A program made the position numbers and the translations under genes. The notes below the pieces were generated by a model, which did no database searches, was not told the DNA's origin, and saw only the letters and a program-made list of their open reading frames with translations. Below are positions 9,247 through 18,473 of a stretch of 64,000 nt of DNA, in pieces. Source of the DNA: Motilimonas eburnea (GTDB taxonomy: Bacteria; Pseudomonadota; Gammaproteobacteria; Enterobacterales; CBDFNC01); contig NZ_JAIMJB010000014.1 in NCBI RefSeq assembly GCF_021295345.1, positions 1 to 64,000 on the forward strand, in the 5' to 3' direction. The stretch's first letter is position 1, and every line of letters starts with the position of its first letter.

Positions 9247-9769
9247 TAGCTCTAACTTTCATTTCAATTGTTTTGTCAAAATTTTCAATATCTAACACAT
9301 CAATTTTCTCATTAGAAAATTGTTTTTTAAATCCGACTGGTGGTTCATATAAGGTATTTTTTTTTCGACATCTAGAGATATATTCTTCTACAGTACAAAC
9401 AAACTTCGCAGGGTTGCCCGCTACAACAGTTTTTGGTTCCACATTTTTCGTAACTACTGATCCGGCACCTATTATTGCATCATTCCCGATGTAGACTCCT
9501 GGGAGAACTATAGCTCCAGCACCTAAAAACACATTGTCTCCAATTTTAGTTTTTTCAACTCGATACAAACCACAATGTATATATAAACTTGCATCATGAG
9601 CTAATATGATCGAATTAGGAGCAGAAATAAAATTATCTCCAATTTCGACCTGAGATGGAACCAAACTATCTATTAAGCTATTGTGAAACTTTTTATTTCC
9701 AATTTTATATTTAACCCCTTCCTTTTTTCTATTAAAAAAAGCTTTAATTAACTTATTCACCAAACACAT
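9236..9769 (-). CDS. Left-handed beta-helix acetyltransferase
   Basis: 177 residues. Hexapeptide repeats are clear from about residue 40 to 120 (VEIGDNFISA, TKIGDNVFLGAGAIVLPG, VYIGNDAIIGAGSVV), followed by the KTVVAGNPAKFV turn typical of serine/sugar O-acetyltransferases of the LbH superfamily. It probably O- or N-acetylates a sugar of the repeat unit, or its precursor, using acetyl-CoA in the cytoplasm. It overlaps the upstream glycosyltransferase by 17 bp and wzx by 11 bp, so it is part of the same transcript. The exact acceptor is unknown. Confidence 0.8.
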   Translation of the reverse strand: MCLVNKLIKAFFNRKKEGVKYKIGNKKFHNSLIDSLVPSQVEIGDNFISAPNSIILAHDASLYIHCGLYRVEKTKIGDNVFLGAGAIVLPGVYIGNDAIIGAGSVVTKNVEPKTVVAGNPAKFVCTVEEYISRCRKKNTLYEPPVGFKKQFSNEKIDVLDIENFDKTIEMKVRANES

Positions 9770-10847
9770 CTCCCCACCCTTTAATACAATTTTCCCAGCT
9801 GCTAATTCTATAAATTACTTTAGCGTTTTTATCATCTCTTTCCTTTAAACTTTCAACGTCAAAAAGATAGCCAGCTATTGAGTCAATGCTGTCAACAAAT
9901 GTAATGTTAATTCCCTGATCAGTTAGCGTTGTGTAGTTTAACCATGAACCACAAATTACCTTGCTTCCTGCCATTATATGTTCTTGTAAAGCTCCAGATA
10001 TCGCATCAGTGGGTTGAATATTGATGAAGAAATCTGAACAGATTCTGAGTTTAGCAACTTCTTTTTCAGTCATGAATTCATCAAAAAACAAGCTATTTAT
10101 CCCATTTCCTTCGCATACAGACTTTAATTTTTCTAGGTATAACTCATCTCTTCCATAAGTAACAGGGAAAAGAAAAAATAACTTTTTAAAATCATATTCC
10201 GGTAGCGTATCTAGTAAAGCATGAATAAACTCTAAATGTCTTTGTCTTCTAGCCCCGTTATAACCTACTGCAATAGTAATCTTTTTATCACATATATCAA
10301 AGTACCGTTTAGCCTCGGATTTAGTGCTAGTATCTTTCCTTATTGCTTCTAAAGGTTCCAAGCCATATTTTATTATATTTACTTCAGTCTCTGTTAAAGC
10401 TTGAATTTTATTTTTTATGAATGAGGTTGCGCAGGTTATTTTACCGACCTTACTAAAAATGTTTATTTTTTCTTTTTCAGTAAGGTGTTGACCTAACAAA
10501 TCACTCCCCCATACTGAAGCGATGATTTTTTTATGCCTTAAAAAAGGTAAGCTGAGCAACTTAGAGTATAACGGCCTTAAAAACTGTAATGATATGTACT
10601 CATAACGGTGGCTTTTCGTAAGTAAAAAAGCGTAAACCCTTATTAATATATAGAGGACTTTGAACGTATTAAAAGTGAGACGAGGTGGTTTTATATCATA
10701 TATTTTATCGAAAAAAGTTTTTCCATCTTCTACTTTATAAAAAGAAATGACATCTACAGAATACTCTAAGTCTCTTCTCAAATATTTCGATAAGTGCTTA
10801 TTAAACTGATGGTTCCCATCACCGATTATTAGAATCCTTTTTTTCAT
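9753..10847 (-). CDS. Glycosyltransferase of the O-unit locus (GT-B, GT4-like)
   Basis: 364 residues. MKKRILIIGDGNHQFNKHLS at the N-terminus, SVWGSDLL near residue 115 and a C-terminal block with FFINIQPTDAISGALQEHIM suggest a divergent GT4-like enzyme. There is no transmembrane helix. It lies 3 bp after the nucleotidyltransferase gene and overlaps the following acetyltransferase by 17 bp. AT-rich, as expected of a serotype-specific gene. Donor and linkage cannot be deduced. Confidence 0.65.
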   Translation of the reverse strand: MKKRILIIGDGNHQFNKHLSKYLRRDLEYSVDVISFYKVEDGKTFFDKIYDIKPPRLTFNTFKVLYILIRVYAFLLTKSHRYEYISLQFLRPLYSKLLSLPFLRHKKIIASVWGSDLLGQHLTEKEKINIFSKVGKITCATSFIKNKIQALTETEVNIIKYGLEPLEAIRKDTSTKSEAKRYFDICDKKITIAVGYNGARRQRHLEFIHALLDTLPEYDFKKLFFLFPVTYGRDELYLEKLKSVCEGNGINSLFFDEFMTEKEVAKLRICSDFFINIQPTDAISGALQEHIMAGSKVICGSWLNYTTLTDQGINITFVDSIDSIAGYLFDVESLKERDDKNAKVIYRISSWENCIKGWGDVFGE

Positions 10848-10850
10848 CAG

Positions 10851-11936
10851 TTATAAACCTAAAAAGTTGAGATTAGGCTCTCCATCGAGCTGAGAAACTG
10901 ACTTTATATATTCTGGCCACTCACCGATATCAAGCCAAGATTTTTCACTTATTGGAAAAACACCTACACGCCCAGCGCGTCGTCGAACCTTCTCTATTAA
11001 ATCAGTAATGTGGTAAAACTGATCTTTAGGGATTTCATCAAGTAAGTGAGGCTCTAGTATATATACACCAGCATTTATCTTGAATGACAAATCCGGTTTT
11101 TCTTGCATACCTTCCAGTAGGCCATCTTTACCAGAGAGCACGGTACCATACGGTATTGAAATTTGTTTCATTGCTGCAACAAGCGTTATTTCATTTTTGT
11201 TTTCGACATGATAGCTATATAGTTCACTAAGATCTTGATCAATTAAAATATCACAGTTCGTTACATAGAAGGTGCTATTTAACTTTCCTTTTAATAGGCT
11301 GAGTGACCCCGCTGTACCCAAAGGCTCAGTCTCAGAAAAATATTCTATGGATTCTGACTCCCCGACACTCTCTAAATAATATTTTATCATTTCTTTTTTG
11401 TAATTAACCGATAGATAAAAGTCTTCAGTCCCGGCATTCTTGAAACGATGAATAATTTCTTCTAGTATCGTTTTTTCTCCAATCGGAACAAGAGGCTTAG
11501 GAATTACATTCGAGAGTGGTTTTAAGCGAGTTCCCTTTCCCCCAGCCATTACAACCACAGGAATATTATTCTTAGTCCTAGGATAAATCTCATCATTTTC
11601 AGCTACATCCTCCCAAAAAACCACTGAGTATAAGTCTCTATCCCCATTCAAAACAGGCATAAAATCGGCCCTCATAGAAGTCATAAGGGACTTTATTCTT
11701 TCATCCGAATCCTTAGTAGTTGCTGTTATTTTTTCATCTATCTTAATTTCACTTAACGTGTCATTTAGATTATGGCCTTTGATAATAGAACGCTGAATAT
11801 CACCTATACTAATTAAGGTTAGAAATTTTCCATATTCATCTTTTATTATTAACAATTTTTTTTTGATAGCATCCATCTTATTCAATGCCATCAGTAAACT
11901 ACAATTTGTGGAGATGCATAGATCGTCTATATTCAT
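10851..11936 (-). CDS. CBS-domain sugar-phosphate nucleotidyltransferase (PtmE-like)
   Basis: 361 residues. Two CBS repeats occupy about residues 1-115 (SIGDIQRSI and MRADFMPVLNGDRDLYSVV). They are followed by an NTP-transferase domain with the signature VVVMAGGKGTRLKPLS, then PKPLVPIGEKTILE, and later SWLDIGEWPEY. This layout is that of PtmE, the GlcN-1-phosphate guanylyltransferase of the Campylobacter legionaminic acid pathway, and of relatives in nonulosonate loci. It sits 2 bp after the NeuD-type acetyltransferase. No neuB, neuC or CMP-sugar synthetase is present, so it may activate a hexosamine as GDP-sugar for the adjacent dehydratase and aminotransferase. Confidence 0.75.
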   Translation of the reverse strand: MNIDDLCISTNCSLLMALNKMDAIKKKLLIIKDEYGKFLTLISIGDIQRSIIKGHNLNDTLSEIKIDEKITATTKDSDERIKSLMTSMRADFMPVLNGDRDLYSVVFWEDVAENDEIYPRTKNNIPVVVMAGGKGTRLKPLSNVIPKPLVPIGEKTILEEIIHRFKNAGTEDFYLSVNYKKEMIKYYLESVGESESIEYFSETEPLGTAGSLSLLKGKLNSTFYVTNCDILIDQDLSELYSYHVENKNEITLVAAMKQISIPYGTVLSGKDGLLEGMQEKPDLSFKINAGVYILEPHLLDEIPKDQFYHITDLIEKVRRRAGRVGVFPISEKSWLDIGEWPEYIKSVSQLDGEPNLNFLGL

Positions 11937-11938
11937 GG

Positions 11939-12526
11939 TTATTTTCTTACAAATATTGAGTTTGCTTTAACAAAATGCGAAGCAGGCACAGATACAGAGT
12001 TTACAACCACCGCCCCACTACCAATAAAAGATGAATGACCAATACAAGCACCTCCATTTACTATCGCTCCAGTAGATATATGGCAATCAGAATCAACAAA
12101 AGAATCGTGCTCGATCAACGCCTTACTATTAATAATACAATTTTCTTTTATTCGAGCATTTGCATTAATTAAAGCGTCATGCATCACTATTGTTCCTTGG
12201 CCAATTGAGGCAGAATTAGCTATGTATGCTCGACTAGAAACGACAGTGGCAAATTTACCTCCACACTTAGTAATTTCTATAAATAGTTTTCTTCGAGCCT
12301 TATTACTCTTTATATGACCGATAGTGATTAAAAAAAAGTAATCTTTTCTCACATACTTTAAAATATCGTTATCAGTTCCTAAAATTGGATACCCCAAAAC
12401 AGTCTTGCCAACATTTTGAGCGGTATCTAGAATCCCATGTATTTTGTATTTTGATTCACTCTCAATAACATCAATACACGAAACACAATGGCCACCGCCA
12501 CCAAGCAAGATGAGCTTTTTTTTCAT
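11939..12526 (-). CDS. NeuD/PglD-family sugar acetyltransferase
   Basis: 195 residues. The N-terminal Rossmann-like PglD domain starts KKKLILLGGGGHCVSCIDV, where GGGGH is the family signature. The second half is a left-handed beta-helix (IGQGTIVMHDALINANARIK, CIGHSSFIGSGAVVVNSVSV). PglD-type enzymes N-acetylate the 4-amino group of a UDP- or GDP-4-amino-4,6-dideoxy-GlcNAc. Its start codon overlaps the stop of the aminotransferase gene in a TGATG (12524-12528), so the two are translationally coupled, which supports consecutive steps. Expected product: a di-N-acetylbacillosamine-type nucleotide sugar. Confidence 0.8.
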   Translation of the reverse strand: MKKKLILLGGGGHCVSCIDVIESESKYKIHGILDTAQNVGKTVLGYPILGTDNDILKYVRKDYFFLITIGHIKSNKARRKLFIEITKCGGKFATVVSSRAYIANSASIGQGTIVMHDALINANARIKENCIINSKALIEHDSFVDSDCHISTGAIVNGGACIGHSSFIGSGAVVVNSVSVPASHFVKANSIFVRK

Positions 12527-13665
12527 CAGAATGGACTACTAGGTAAATTTATTAGATGCGCTTCAATAAATTCTGAATACTTAAGGTCACCGCGTAATGC
12601 ATTCTCATACATAGGTAATCTGTGCATTAGCTGCCAAATCGGCCGAGTCATCACACCTGAACCATTTGTGCTTGTAAGTACTTCTTCACGACTTACCTTA
12701 TCTGGACAAATGATCGCGTTTAACCAGTAGTTTGACTTTGCATACTCTGGTTCAGTGACAAGTTTAATATCTGTACCTTTGAAGAAACCGTCGTAGCTTT
12801 TTGCAAGTAGCCTCTTCTTCTTCAAATACTGTTCGATGACCTCCATCTGAGCACAACCTAGAGCGGCATTCAGGTTTGGCATACGGTAGTTGAAACCGGG
12901 TTCATCATGAAAGAACTCATAAGGGTGAGGCACTTTCGCTGTCGTTGTAACATGCTTAGTACGCGCACCTAATTCTTGAGTCTTACATAAAACCATACCA
13001 CCACCACCCGTGGTAATGATCTTATTACCATTGAAACTGACAGCACCAAAGTTACCTATAGTTCCCGTATGCTTGCCCTTATAGAAAGACCCTAGGCTTT
13101 CTGCAGCATCTTCAACTAAAGTAAGATTCCATTTTTGGCAAACAGCAACTAATTCATCAAGCTCTACTGGGTGGCCGAATGTGTGCATAGGCACAACAGC
13201 CTTAATTCGCTTACCGGTTGGTTTATGAATACAACCCGTTTCTGTTACCTCAGCGAACTCATTTAAAAAAGCCTCTACGGCTTTAGGACAAAGACCTAAA
13301 CTGACAGGAGAAACATCCACGAAAATCGGCTCTGCGCCCATATGGTAAAGAGCATTACAGGTTGCGACGAAAGTCAGTGCTTGCGTAATGACAAGATCAC
13401 CTCTTTGAACATCAGCCATGTACAATGCAGCATGCAATGCCGCCGTTCCATTTACTGTCGCTACCGCTTTAGCGGTAGCAGTGTAAGCTTCAATTTTTTT
13501 TTCAAAGTCATCAACAAACTTACCTACGCTAGAAACAAAAGTACTTTCAATCGTTTCCATTACGTAAGATTTTTCATTACCATCAAATTTTGGAGCATGT
13601 AATGGTATAAACTCGTTGGTTTTGTAAATATCTCTAACAAATTCAACTATAGATGTCGCGTTCAT
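12526..13665 (-). CDS. LegC-family PLP aminotransferase
   Basis: 379 residues of the DegT/DnrJ/EryC1/StrS family. VNGTAALHAALYMA, TFVATCNALYHMG, LVEDAAESLGS (Asp near 186) and FNGNKIITTGGGG (PLP lysine near 215) are visible. The EFIPLHAPKFDGNEKSYV N-terminus is the LegC subgroup signature. It would transaminate the 4-keto group of a nucleotide-linked 6-deoxy-4-keto-GlcNAc using glutamate. It follows the dehydratase by 12 bp and is coupled to the acetyltransferase downstream. From here to wecB the base composition returns to normal for this genome, so this gene marks one edge of the AT-rich cassette. Confidence 0.85.
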   Translation of the reverse strand: MNATSIVEFVRDIYKTNEFIPLHAPKFDGNEKSYVMETIESTFVSSVGKFVDDFEKKIEAYTATAKAVATVNGTAALHAALYMADVQRGDLVITQALTFVATCNALYHMGAEPIFVDVSPVSLGLCPKAVEAFLNEFAEVTETGCIHKPTGKRIKAVVPMHTFGHPVELDELVAVCQKWNLTLVEDAAESLGSFYKGKHTGTIGNFGAVSFNGNKIITTGGGGMVLCKTQELGARTKHVTTTAKVPHPYEFFHDEPGFNYRMPNLNAALGCAQMEVIEQYLKKKRLLAKSYDGFFKGTDIKLVTEPEYAKSNYWLNAIICPDKVSREEVLTSTNGSGVMTRPIWQLMHRLPMYENALRGDLKYSEFIEAHLINLPSSPF

Positions 13666-13677
13666 TACTTACTCCAC

Positions 13678-14874
13678 TTACATCTTACTATCGAGGTATT
13701 TGCCTGTTTCTTTGTGTCCAAAATCAGGGATCATAGTGAAGAACAATTTCACAATACCTTCTTTAGTCCAAGCTTGCTCACACTTCATCTCAGCAATACG
13801 CTTTTCAAACAAAGTAAGTAGCTCTTGCTCATAAAGAGGTTCATTTTTGATGATGCCCAAATTCTCAAATCGAGACATATCCAGCTCTTCTTTATCAGTA
13901 AAGAACTCTTCAAAGTCTTTCTCACCCGTTGTGTCACTCGCTGTAAACAAACATGGCCATTTACCCTGCTCTGGAAGTGTGTGTGCAAGTTGGCGGGCTT
14001 CTTCTTCTGTTTCACAAAGGTGAGGTTCAAAACCAAGTTGCTCTAAGTATTTCACCGCAATGTCGGCAAACGAAATAAGGTGTAGCGCTTCACTCAGTTT
14101 AGGGAAGAAAATGTCACGGTTTTCACCAAAGATGCAAGACATTAAACAAAGCTCACCCGATTCTTGAGGAGTTACAAAGTAGCGTTTAATGTCATTTGGC
14201 GCCACGATAGGCTGACGCTTTTGAATGCGCTGGTTAAACCCGTGAAGCAGCGAGCCATCAGAGAACGCAACGTTTGCAAAGCGGGCAGTCGAGATTGGCA
14301 TTTGCTCACTTTTACGCATTAAGAACATCTCCATAATACGCTTTGATGCCCCCATCATGTTGACTGGGTTTGCTGCTTTGTCTGTCGACACACAGAAGTA
14401 TTTTTTCGCACCAGCATCAATTGACTGCTGAATGGTTTTATCTGTATTAAACACATTCACATCAATCATGCGCATCAAGGTATATGGGTCTTTTTCACTT
14501 CTAACATGCTTAAGCGCAGATAAGTTCAATACATAGTCGAACTTACCGTCAGCTTTAATGAATGCGTCATATTCTAGAGAACCGATATCCAAAGCAAATG
14601 TTTGGAAATCACCATCAATGTAACCAAATGAACTACGGATATCTCGAACTAGTTCGACCATGTTGTTTTCACTGATATCAACAATATGCAATTTCTTCGG
14701 ATTACGTTTGAAGATTTCTTTAGTGACAGCTTGGCCAATTGAACCAGCTCCACCTAAAACAAGGAAACTTGATTCAGAAACAATGCGGGATAGAACTGCT
14801 TCATGACTTTCAATGTCTTTGGTGAATAAGGCTTCAGTACGGCCAATTAATGGCAAAATAGCATTCATTACCAA
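13678..14874 (-). CDS. Nucleotide-GlcNAc 4,6-dehydratase (PglF/LegB-like extended SDR)
   Basis: 398 residues. NAD-binding GGAGSIG at about 41-47, HIVDISENNMVELVRD, and the active-site segment VSTDKAANPVNMMGASK around 162-178. The classical YxxxK tyrosine is replaced by Met (MGASK), as in the soluble WbpM/PglF/FlaA1 dehydratases that use an S/T-M-K triad. There is no N-terminal membrane domain, unlike WbpM. It should convert UDP- or GDP-GlcNAc to the 4-keto-6-deoxy sugar for the LegC-type aminotransferase. It overlaps wecC by 7 bp. The exact nucleotide carrier is not determinable from sequence. Confidence 0.8.
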   Translation of the reverse strand: MVMNAILPLIGRTEALFTKDIESHEAVLSRIVSESSFLVLGGAGSIGQAVTKEIFKRNPKKLHIVDISENNMVELVRDIRSSFGYIDGDFQTFALDIGSLEYDAFIKADGKFDYVLNLSALKHVRSEKDPYTLMRMIDVNVFNTDKTIQQSIDAGAKKYFCVSTDKAANPVNMMGASKRIMEMFLMRKSEQMPISTARFANVAFSDGSLLHGFNQRIQKRQPIVAPNDIKRYFVTPQESGELCLMSCIFGENRDIFFPKLSEALHLISFADIAVKYLEQLGFEPHLCETEEEARQLAHTLPEQGKWPCLFTASDTTGEKDFEEFFTDKEELDMSRFENLGIIKNEPLYEQELLTLFEKRIAEMKCEQAWTKEGIVKLFFTMIPDFGHKETGKYLDSKM

Positions 14875-16133
14875 ATCCCCTTGGTATCAACTAAATATGC
14901 TGAATTGAGTGACTCCGCTTTAAATTCTTTATGATCAACGAGCATTACGTGGATGTCCGCAGTCGACTTTGCAACGTCAAAGCTCTGAAGCTCAACTTGC
15001 TCCAATGAACTTGGCAATTGGTGAATATTAGGTTCAACTGCAATTACTTTCCCTGTGTGGAAAGAAGCAATTTCATGTACTATTTGCATTGCAGGACTTT
15101 CACGCAAATCATCAATATCAGGTTTAAAAGCTAAGCCATAACATGCAATTGTGATTTCTTTTGCGGTCTTATCGCTATTTTCCTGTAAGAAATCCACAAT
15201 GGCCATTTTGGTTTTATCTACTACCCAGCCAGGCTTACTATCATTAACCTTACGAGCAGTATGTATAATCTGAGCTTCAATAGGCGTTTTTGAAACAATA
15301 AACCAAGGATCCACAGCTATACAATGGCCACCCACACCCGGTCCAGGCTGTAAAATGTTAATGCGTGGATGACGGTTAGCCAGCGAAATCAGTTCCCAAA
15401 CGTTAATATCTAGTTTGTCACAAATCAATGAAAGCTCATTGGCGAATGCGATTTGAACATCACGACAACTATTTTCTGTGAGTTTTGCCATTTCTGCAGT
15501 ACGTGCATTGGTAATAACACAATCACCTTGTACAAATGTCTTGTAAAGTTCTACTGAACGCGTTGAACATCTAGGTGACATACCACCGATGACACGGTCA
15601 TTTTCAACCAACTCTCGCACCACATGCCCAGGTAAAACACGCTCTGGACAGTGAGCTACATTAACATCCGCCTCATCACCAGCGTCTTGTGGGAAAGACA
15701 AATCCGCACGAGCAGTGGCGAGCCATTGCGCAACTTGCTCAGTTGCCCCAACTGGTGACGTTGATTCGAGAATAACTAAGTCACCTTTTTTCAATACTGG
15801 TGCGATAGCATTACAAGCTGACTCAATATAACCTAAATCAGGCTCTGGGATTTCACCTTCGTTACATGGCTTAAATGGCGTAGGAACAGCAATTAGAAAT
15901 GCATCAGCTGGCTCTGGCGTTGTTACCGCTTTTAGATACCCTTCGGTCACCGCAGCATGAACTATCATATCTAGATCAGGCTCTACGATATGTATTTTAC
16001 CTTGATTGATGGTATCAACTGCATGCTGGTTGACATCAACACCAATGACTTTTTTTTTGCGCGAAGCAAACATAGCGGCAGTCGGTAAGCCAATATATCC
16101 TAAGCCGATGACTGAAATTGTTTCAAATGACAT
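14868..16133 (-). CDS. wecC: UDP-N-acetyl-D-mannosamine dehydrogenase
   Basis: 421 residues. NAD-binding VIGLGYIGLPTAAMFA at the N-terminus, the ESTSPVGATEQ block, and the catalytic cysteine in GPGVGGHCIAVDPWF, all of the UDP-Glc/UDP-ManNAc dehydrogenase family. Length and the pairing with wecB identify the WecC branch. It oxidises UDP-ManNAc to UDP-ManNAcA, using two NAD. It lies 17 bp downstream of wecB. In this locus the product is likely an O-unit uronic acid, because the other enterobacterial common antigen genes are absent. Confidence 0.93.
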   Translation of the reverse strand: MSFETISVIGLGYIGLPTAAMFASRKKKVIGVDVNQHAVDTINQGKIHIVEPDLDMIVHAAVTEGYLKAVTTPEPADAFLIAVPTPFKPCNEGEIPEPDLGYIESACNAIAPVLKKGDLVILESTSPVGATEQVAQWLATARADLSFPQDAGDEADVNVAHCPERVLPGHVVRELVENDRVIGGMSPRCSTRSVELYKTFVQGDCVITNARTAEMAKLTENSCRDVQIAFANELSLICDKLDINVWELISLANRHPRINILQPGPGVGGHCIAVDPWFIVSKTPIEAQIIHTARKVNDSKPGWVVDKTKMAIVDFLQENSDKTAKEITIACYGLAFKPDIDDLRESPAMQIVHEIASFHTGKVIAVEPNIHQLPSSLEQVELQSFDVAKSTADIHVMLVDHKEFKAESLNSAYLVDTKGIW

Positions 16134-16150
16134 ACTTTTTCCTACAAAAC

Positions 16151-17275
16151 TTATTTAACTAATTCGTTCAAAATTCGTTGGCAAGCCGCGCCATCTCCGT
16201 ATGGATTATGGGCAAAACTCATTTCTTGATAAGCAGAATCATCGGTTAGTAATGTATTTAGGTTAGATACGATTTTTTCTATATCTGTCCCAACCAATTT
16301 AACGGTGCCTGCTTCCACAGCTTCTGGTCTTTCCGTAGTATCTCGCATAACAAGCACTGGCTTACCTAACGAGGGGGCTTCTTCTTGTATGCCGCCGGAG
16401 TCGGTTAAGATGATATGCGCTCGACTCATCAGATAAATAAACGGTAAATATTGCTGAGGCTCTATCAAATGGATGTTATCCACTCCACCTAAAATGCGGT
16501 TAACTGGCTCTCTTACATTTGGATTCAAGTGCATCGGATAAAGAATTTGAGTTTCAGGATGTGCTGTGGCTATTTGAGCTAATGCTTCACAGATCCGTTC
16601 AAAACCACCACCAAAACTTTCGCGGCGATGCCCTGTGACTAATATTAATTTTTTAGTTTCATCTAAGAAGGGAAATTGTGCAGCAAGTGTAGTCTTTAAA
16701 TCTTCGTCAGTCTCAATCTTCTGTTTGATCATCAACAAGGCATCAATAACAGTATTACCTGTGATTATGATATCTGCTGGATTGAAGTTTTCTTTGGTGA
16801 GGTTTTGTTTTGACGTTTCTGTAGGCGCAAAATGATATTTTGTTAACACCCCTGTTAAGCGACGATTTGCTTCCTCTGGCCACGGTGAATAAATGTTGCC
16901 CGTACGTAAGCCCGCCTCTACATGACCAACTTCTATTTGCTCATAATAAGCAGCTAAGCTCGCCGCGAATGTGGTCGCCGTATCACCGTGCACTAGGACC
17001 ACATCAGGTTTAAATTCTTGTAACACAGACTTAAGCTCCTTAATGATACTTGCCGTTACATCATTAAGAGTTTGCCCAGCCCTCATCAGGTTAAGATCAT
17101 AATCTGGTACAATCTCAAATAGCTCTAGCACTTGGTCCAGCATTTCACGGTGCTGAGCGGTCACACAGCACTTAGCATCAAAGCGTTGATCTAAATCTAA
17201 CGCATGGACTAAGGGAGCCATTTTTATGGCTTCAGGGCGAGTACCAAACACGATAAGTACTTTCTTTTTTGTCAT
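16151..17275 (-). CDS. wecB: UDP-N-acetylglucosamine 2-epimerase (non-hydrolysing)
   Basis: 374 residues, the normal WecB length. [62 protein letters not shown] and [19 protein letters not shown] are all present. It interconverts UDP-GlcNAc and UDP-ManNAc in the cytoplasm and feeds wecC directly downstream. The start is supported by AAGGAGTAGGCT just before the ATG. It is separated from wzz by 187 bp, so a secondary promoter ahead of it is possible but not clear from sequence. Confidence 0.95.
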   Translation of the reverse strand: MTKKKVLIVFGTRPEAIKMAPLVHALDLDQRFDAKCCVTAQHREMLDQVLELFEIVPDYDLNLMRAGQTLNDVTASIIKELKSVLQEFKPDVVLVHGDTATTFAASLAAYYEQIEVGHVEAGLRTGNIYSPWPEEANRRLTGVLTKYHFAPTETSKQNLTKENFNPADIIITGNTVIDALLMIKQKIETDEDLKTTLAAQFPFLDETKKLILVTGHRRESFGGGFERICEALAQIATAHPETQILYPMHLNPNVREPVNRILGGVDNIHLIEPQQYLPFIYLMSRAHIILTDSGGIQEEAPSLGKPVLVMRDTTERPEAVEAGTVKLVGTDIEKIVSNLNTLLTDDSAYQEMSFAHNPYGDGAACQRILNELVK

Positions 17276-17462
17276 AGCCTTAGCCTACTCCTTACATATT
17301 TTGTCTTTATTCGTATTAAACTATCTAGCTCAGCGCTTTAGCCATCTCCAATGTGCTATTGCCTACTATAGAAACGGAATTCTTTCTAAAGCCTTGATCG
17401 TTAAGTATCACTTTACACATAGCCCATGACATAAATCTTTTGGGAACATCATATGAACTTTG
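17276..17462. other. Intergenic gap wzz-wecB
   Basis: 187 bp with no ORF of note. On the minus strand it contains TATAGT at about 17375 without a convincing -35 box, and a good ribosome-binding site for wecB. No hairpin with a T-run was seen, so read-through from wzz is likely. Confidence 0.4.
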
Positions 17463-18434
17463 CTATTTTCTAAATAAATAGCATGCTAGGACAATAACAC
17501 AGCCAAGCATTCCACCTAGTAATGTTCCTATAACACATATCAGTGCTCGCCTTGGTTTACTCTTTTCTTCTGGTACGACTGCTGGATCAACTATTTTAAA
17601 TACATATTCATCTTGCACTTCAGCTAACATTCGGTTCTTTAGTTGCTCTTCAATCAACTGATAGAAAACACTTTTCATATCAGCAATGGTGGTATTTTGT
17701 AGTTGTCGCTCTAGGTAGTCGATATTACGCTGCGTATCGATCAACTCACGTTCTTTCATTACCTTATTTAGATCTTCTACAAGAAGTTCTACCCATTGTT
17801 TCGCCAAAGTAGGTGAGAGATATTCCGCCGAGACAGTGACTAAGCCACTCTCTTTATTCTGTACAGCAGTAATAATTGTTGAAAAAGCTTTATAAGCTTC
17901 CCAGTCAGATGGCTCAGGATTTTTGTTAGGTGTAACTTCACGTACCCACTCCATTCTTAATTCATCATAAATCTCTGAATTTAATAATAACTCACCACTA
18001 ATCGAATCCCACTTTTGCCCAGCGAATAGAGGCACTTTAAGCTCATTTTTGTTGATAAAGCGGGTTTGGAATTCACGTGATTTTAATACGGCTAAGGCTA
18101 GTTGGGTTTTATCGTCTTTTGCGCCACCAATATTAACCCCCGCTAAAGCTGCAAGTCCGCCTAGACCGCCTAGAGCGCTGCCGCCACTGTCCCCCGATGA
18201 AGGTGCAAGTAACACTTGAGCCTTGTAGTAGTTGGGCTGGTTAATAGCAAAGGCCACGGCACCAGCTGCAAAGATAATGGTACATAGGATGATTAGCCAT
18301 TTGCCTTTCCAAAGAGCGGCAAATAGTTCGCGTAGGTCGATTTCGTCATCGGTAGGTTGAGGTTGCTGCAGTTGTTGTAGCATCTCTGGGGTTAAGTAAA
18401 GCGGCGCTTGTGTTGGTTTGTTATCTATGGTCAT
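17463..18434 (-). CDS. wzz: Polysaccharide chain-length regulator (Wzz)
   Basis: 323 residues. An N-terminal cytosolic stretch (DDEIDLRELFAALWKGKW) precedes TM1 around 48-68 (IILCTIIFAAGAVAFAI). A periplasmic coiled domain follows, then the proline-rich VDPAVVPEEKSKPRRA motif before TM2 near the C-terminus. A Gly/Ala-rich loop (GGSALGGLGGLAALAGV) is typical of this PCP-1 group. There is no tyrosine-kinase domain. It sets the modal length of chains made by Wzy. It is downstream of the wza-like gene but separated from it by a 537-bp repeat-filled gap. Confidence 0.88.
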   Translation of the reverse strand: MTIDNKPTQAPLYLTPEMLQQLQQPQPTDDEIDLRELFAALWKGKWLIILCTIIFAAGAVAFAINQPNYYKAQVLLAPSSGDSGGSALGGLGGLAALAGVNIGGAKDDKTQLALAVLKSREFQTRFINKNELKVPLFAGQKWDSISGELLLNSEIYDELRMEWVREVTPNKNPEPSDWEAYKAFSTIITAVQNKESGLVTVSAEYLSPTLAKQWVELLVEDLNKVMKERELIDTQRNIDYLERQLQNTTIADMKSVFYQLIEEQLKNRMLAEVQDEYVFKIVDPAVVPEEKSKPRRALICVIGTLLGGMLGCVIVLACYLFRK

Positions 18435-18473
18435 GTTTGTTGTTCAAAGCCATTTGAAAGTAGTTGTGTTTTT

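Noticed and set aside
13785-14036. 83-aa ORF inside the dehydratase gene
   Set aside because: Same strand, different frame, inside a well-supported conserved gene; a shadow frame.
16133-16151. wecB-wecC as part of an enterobacterial common antigen locus
   Set aside because: Other ECA genes (wecA, wecD-G, wzxE, wzyE) are absent and the flanking genes are O-unit specific.
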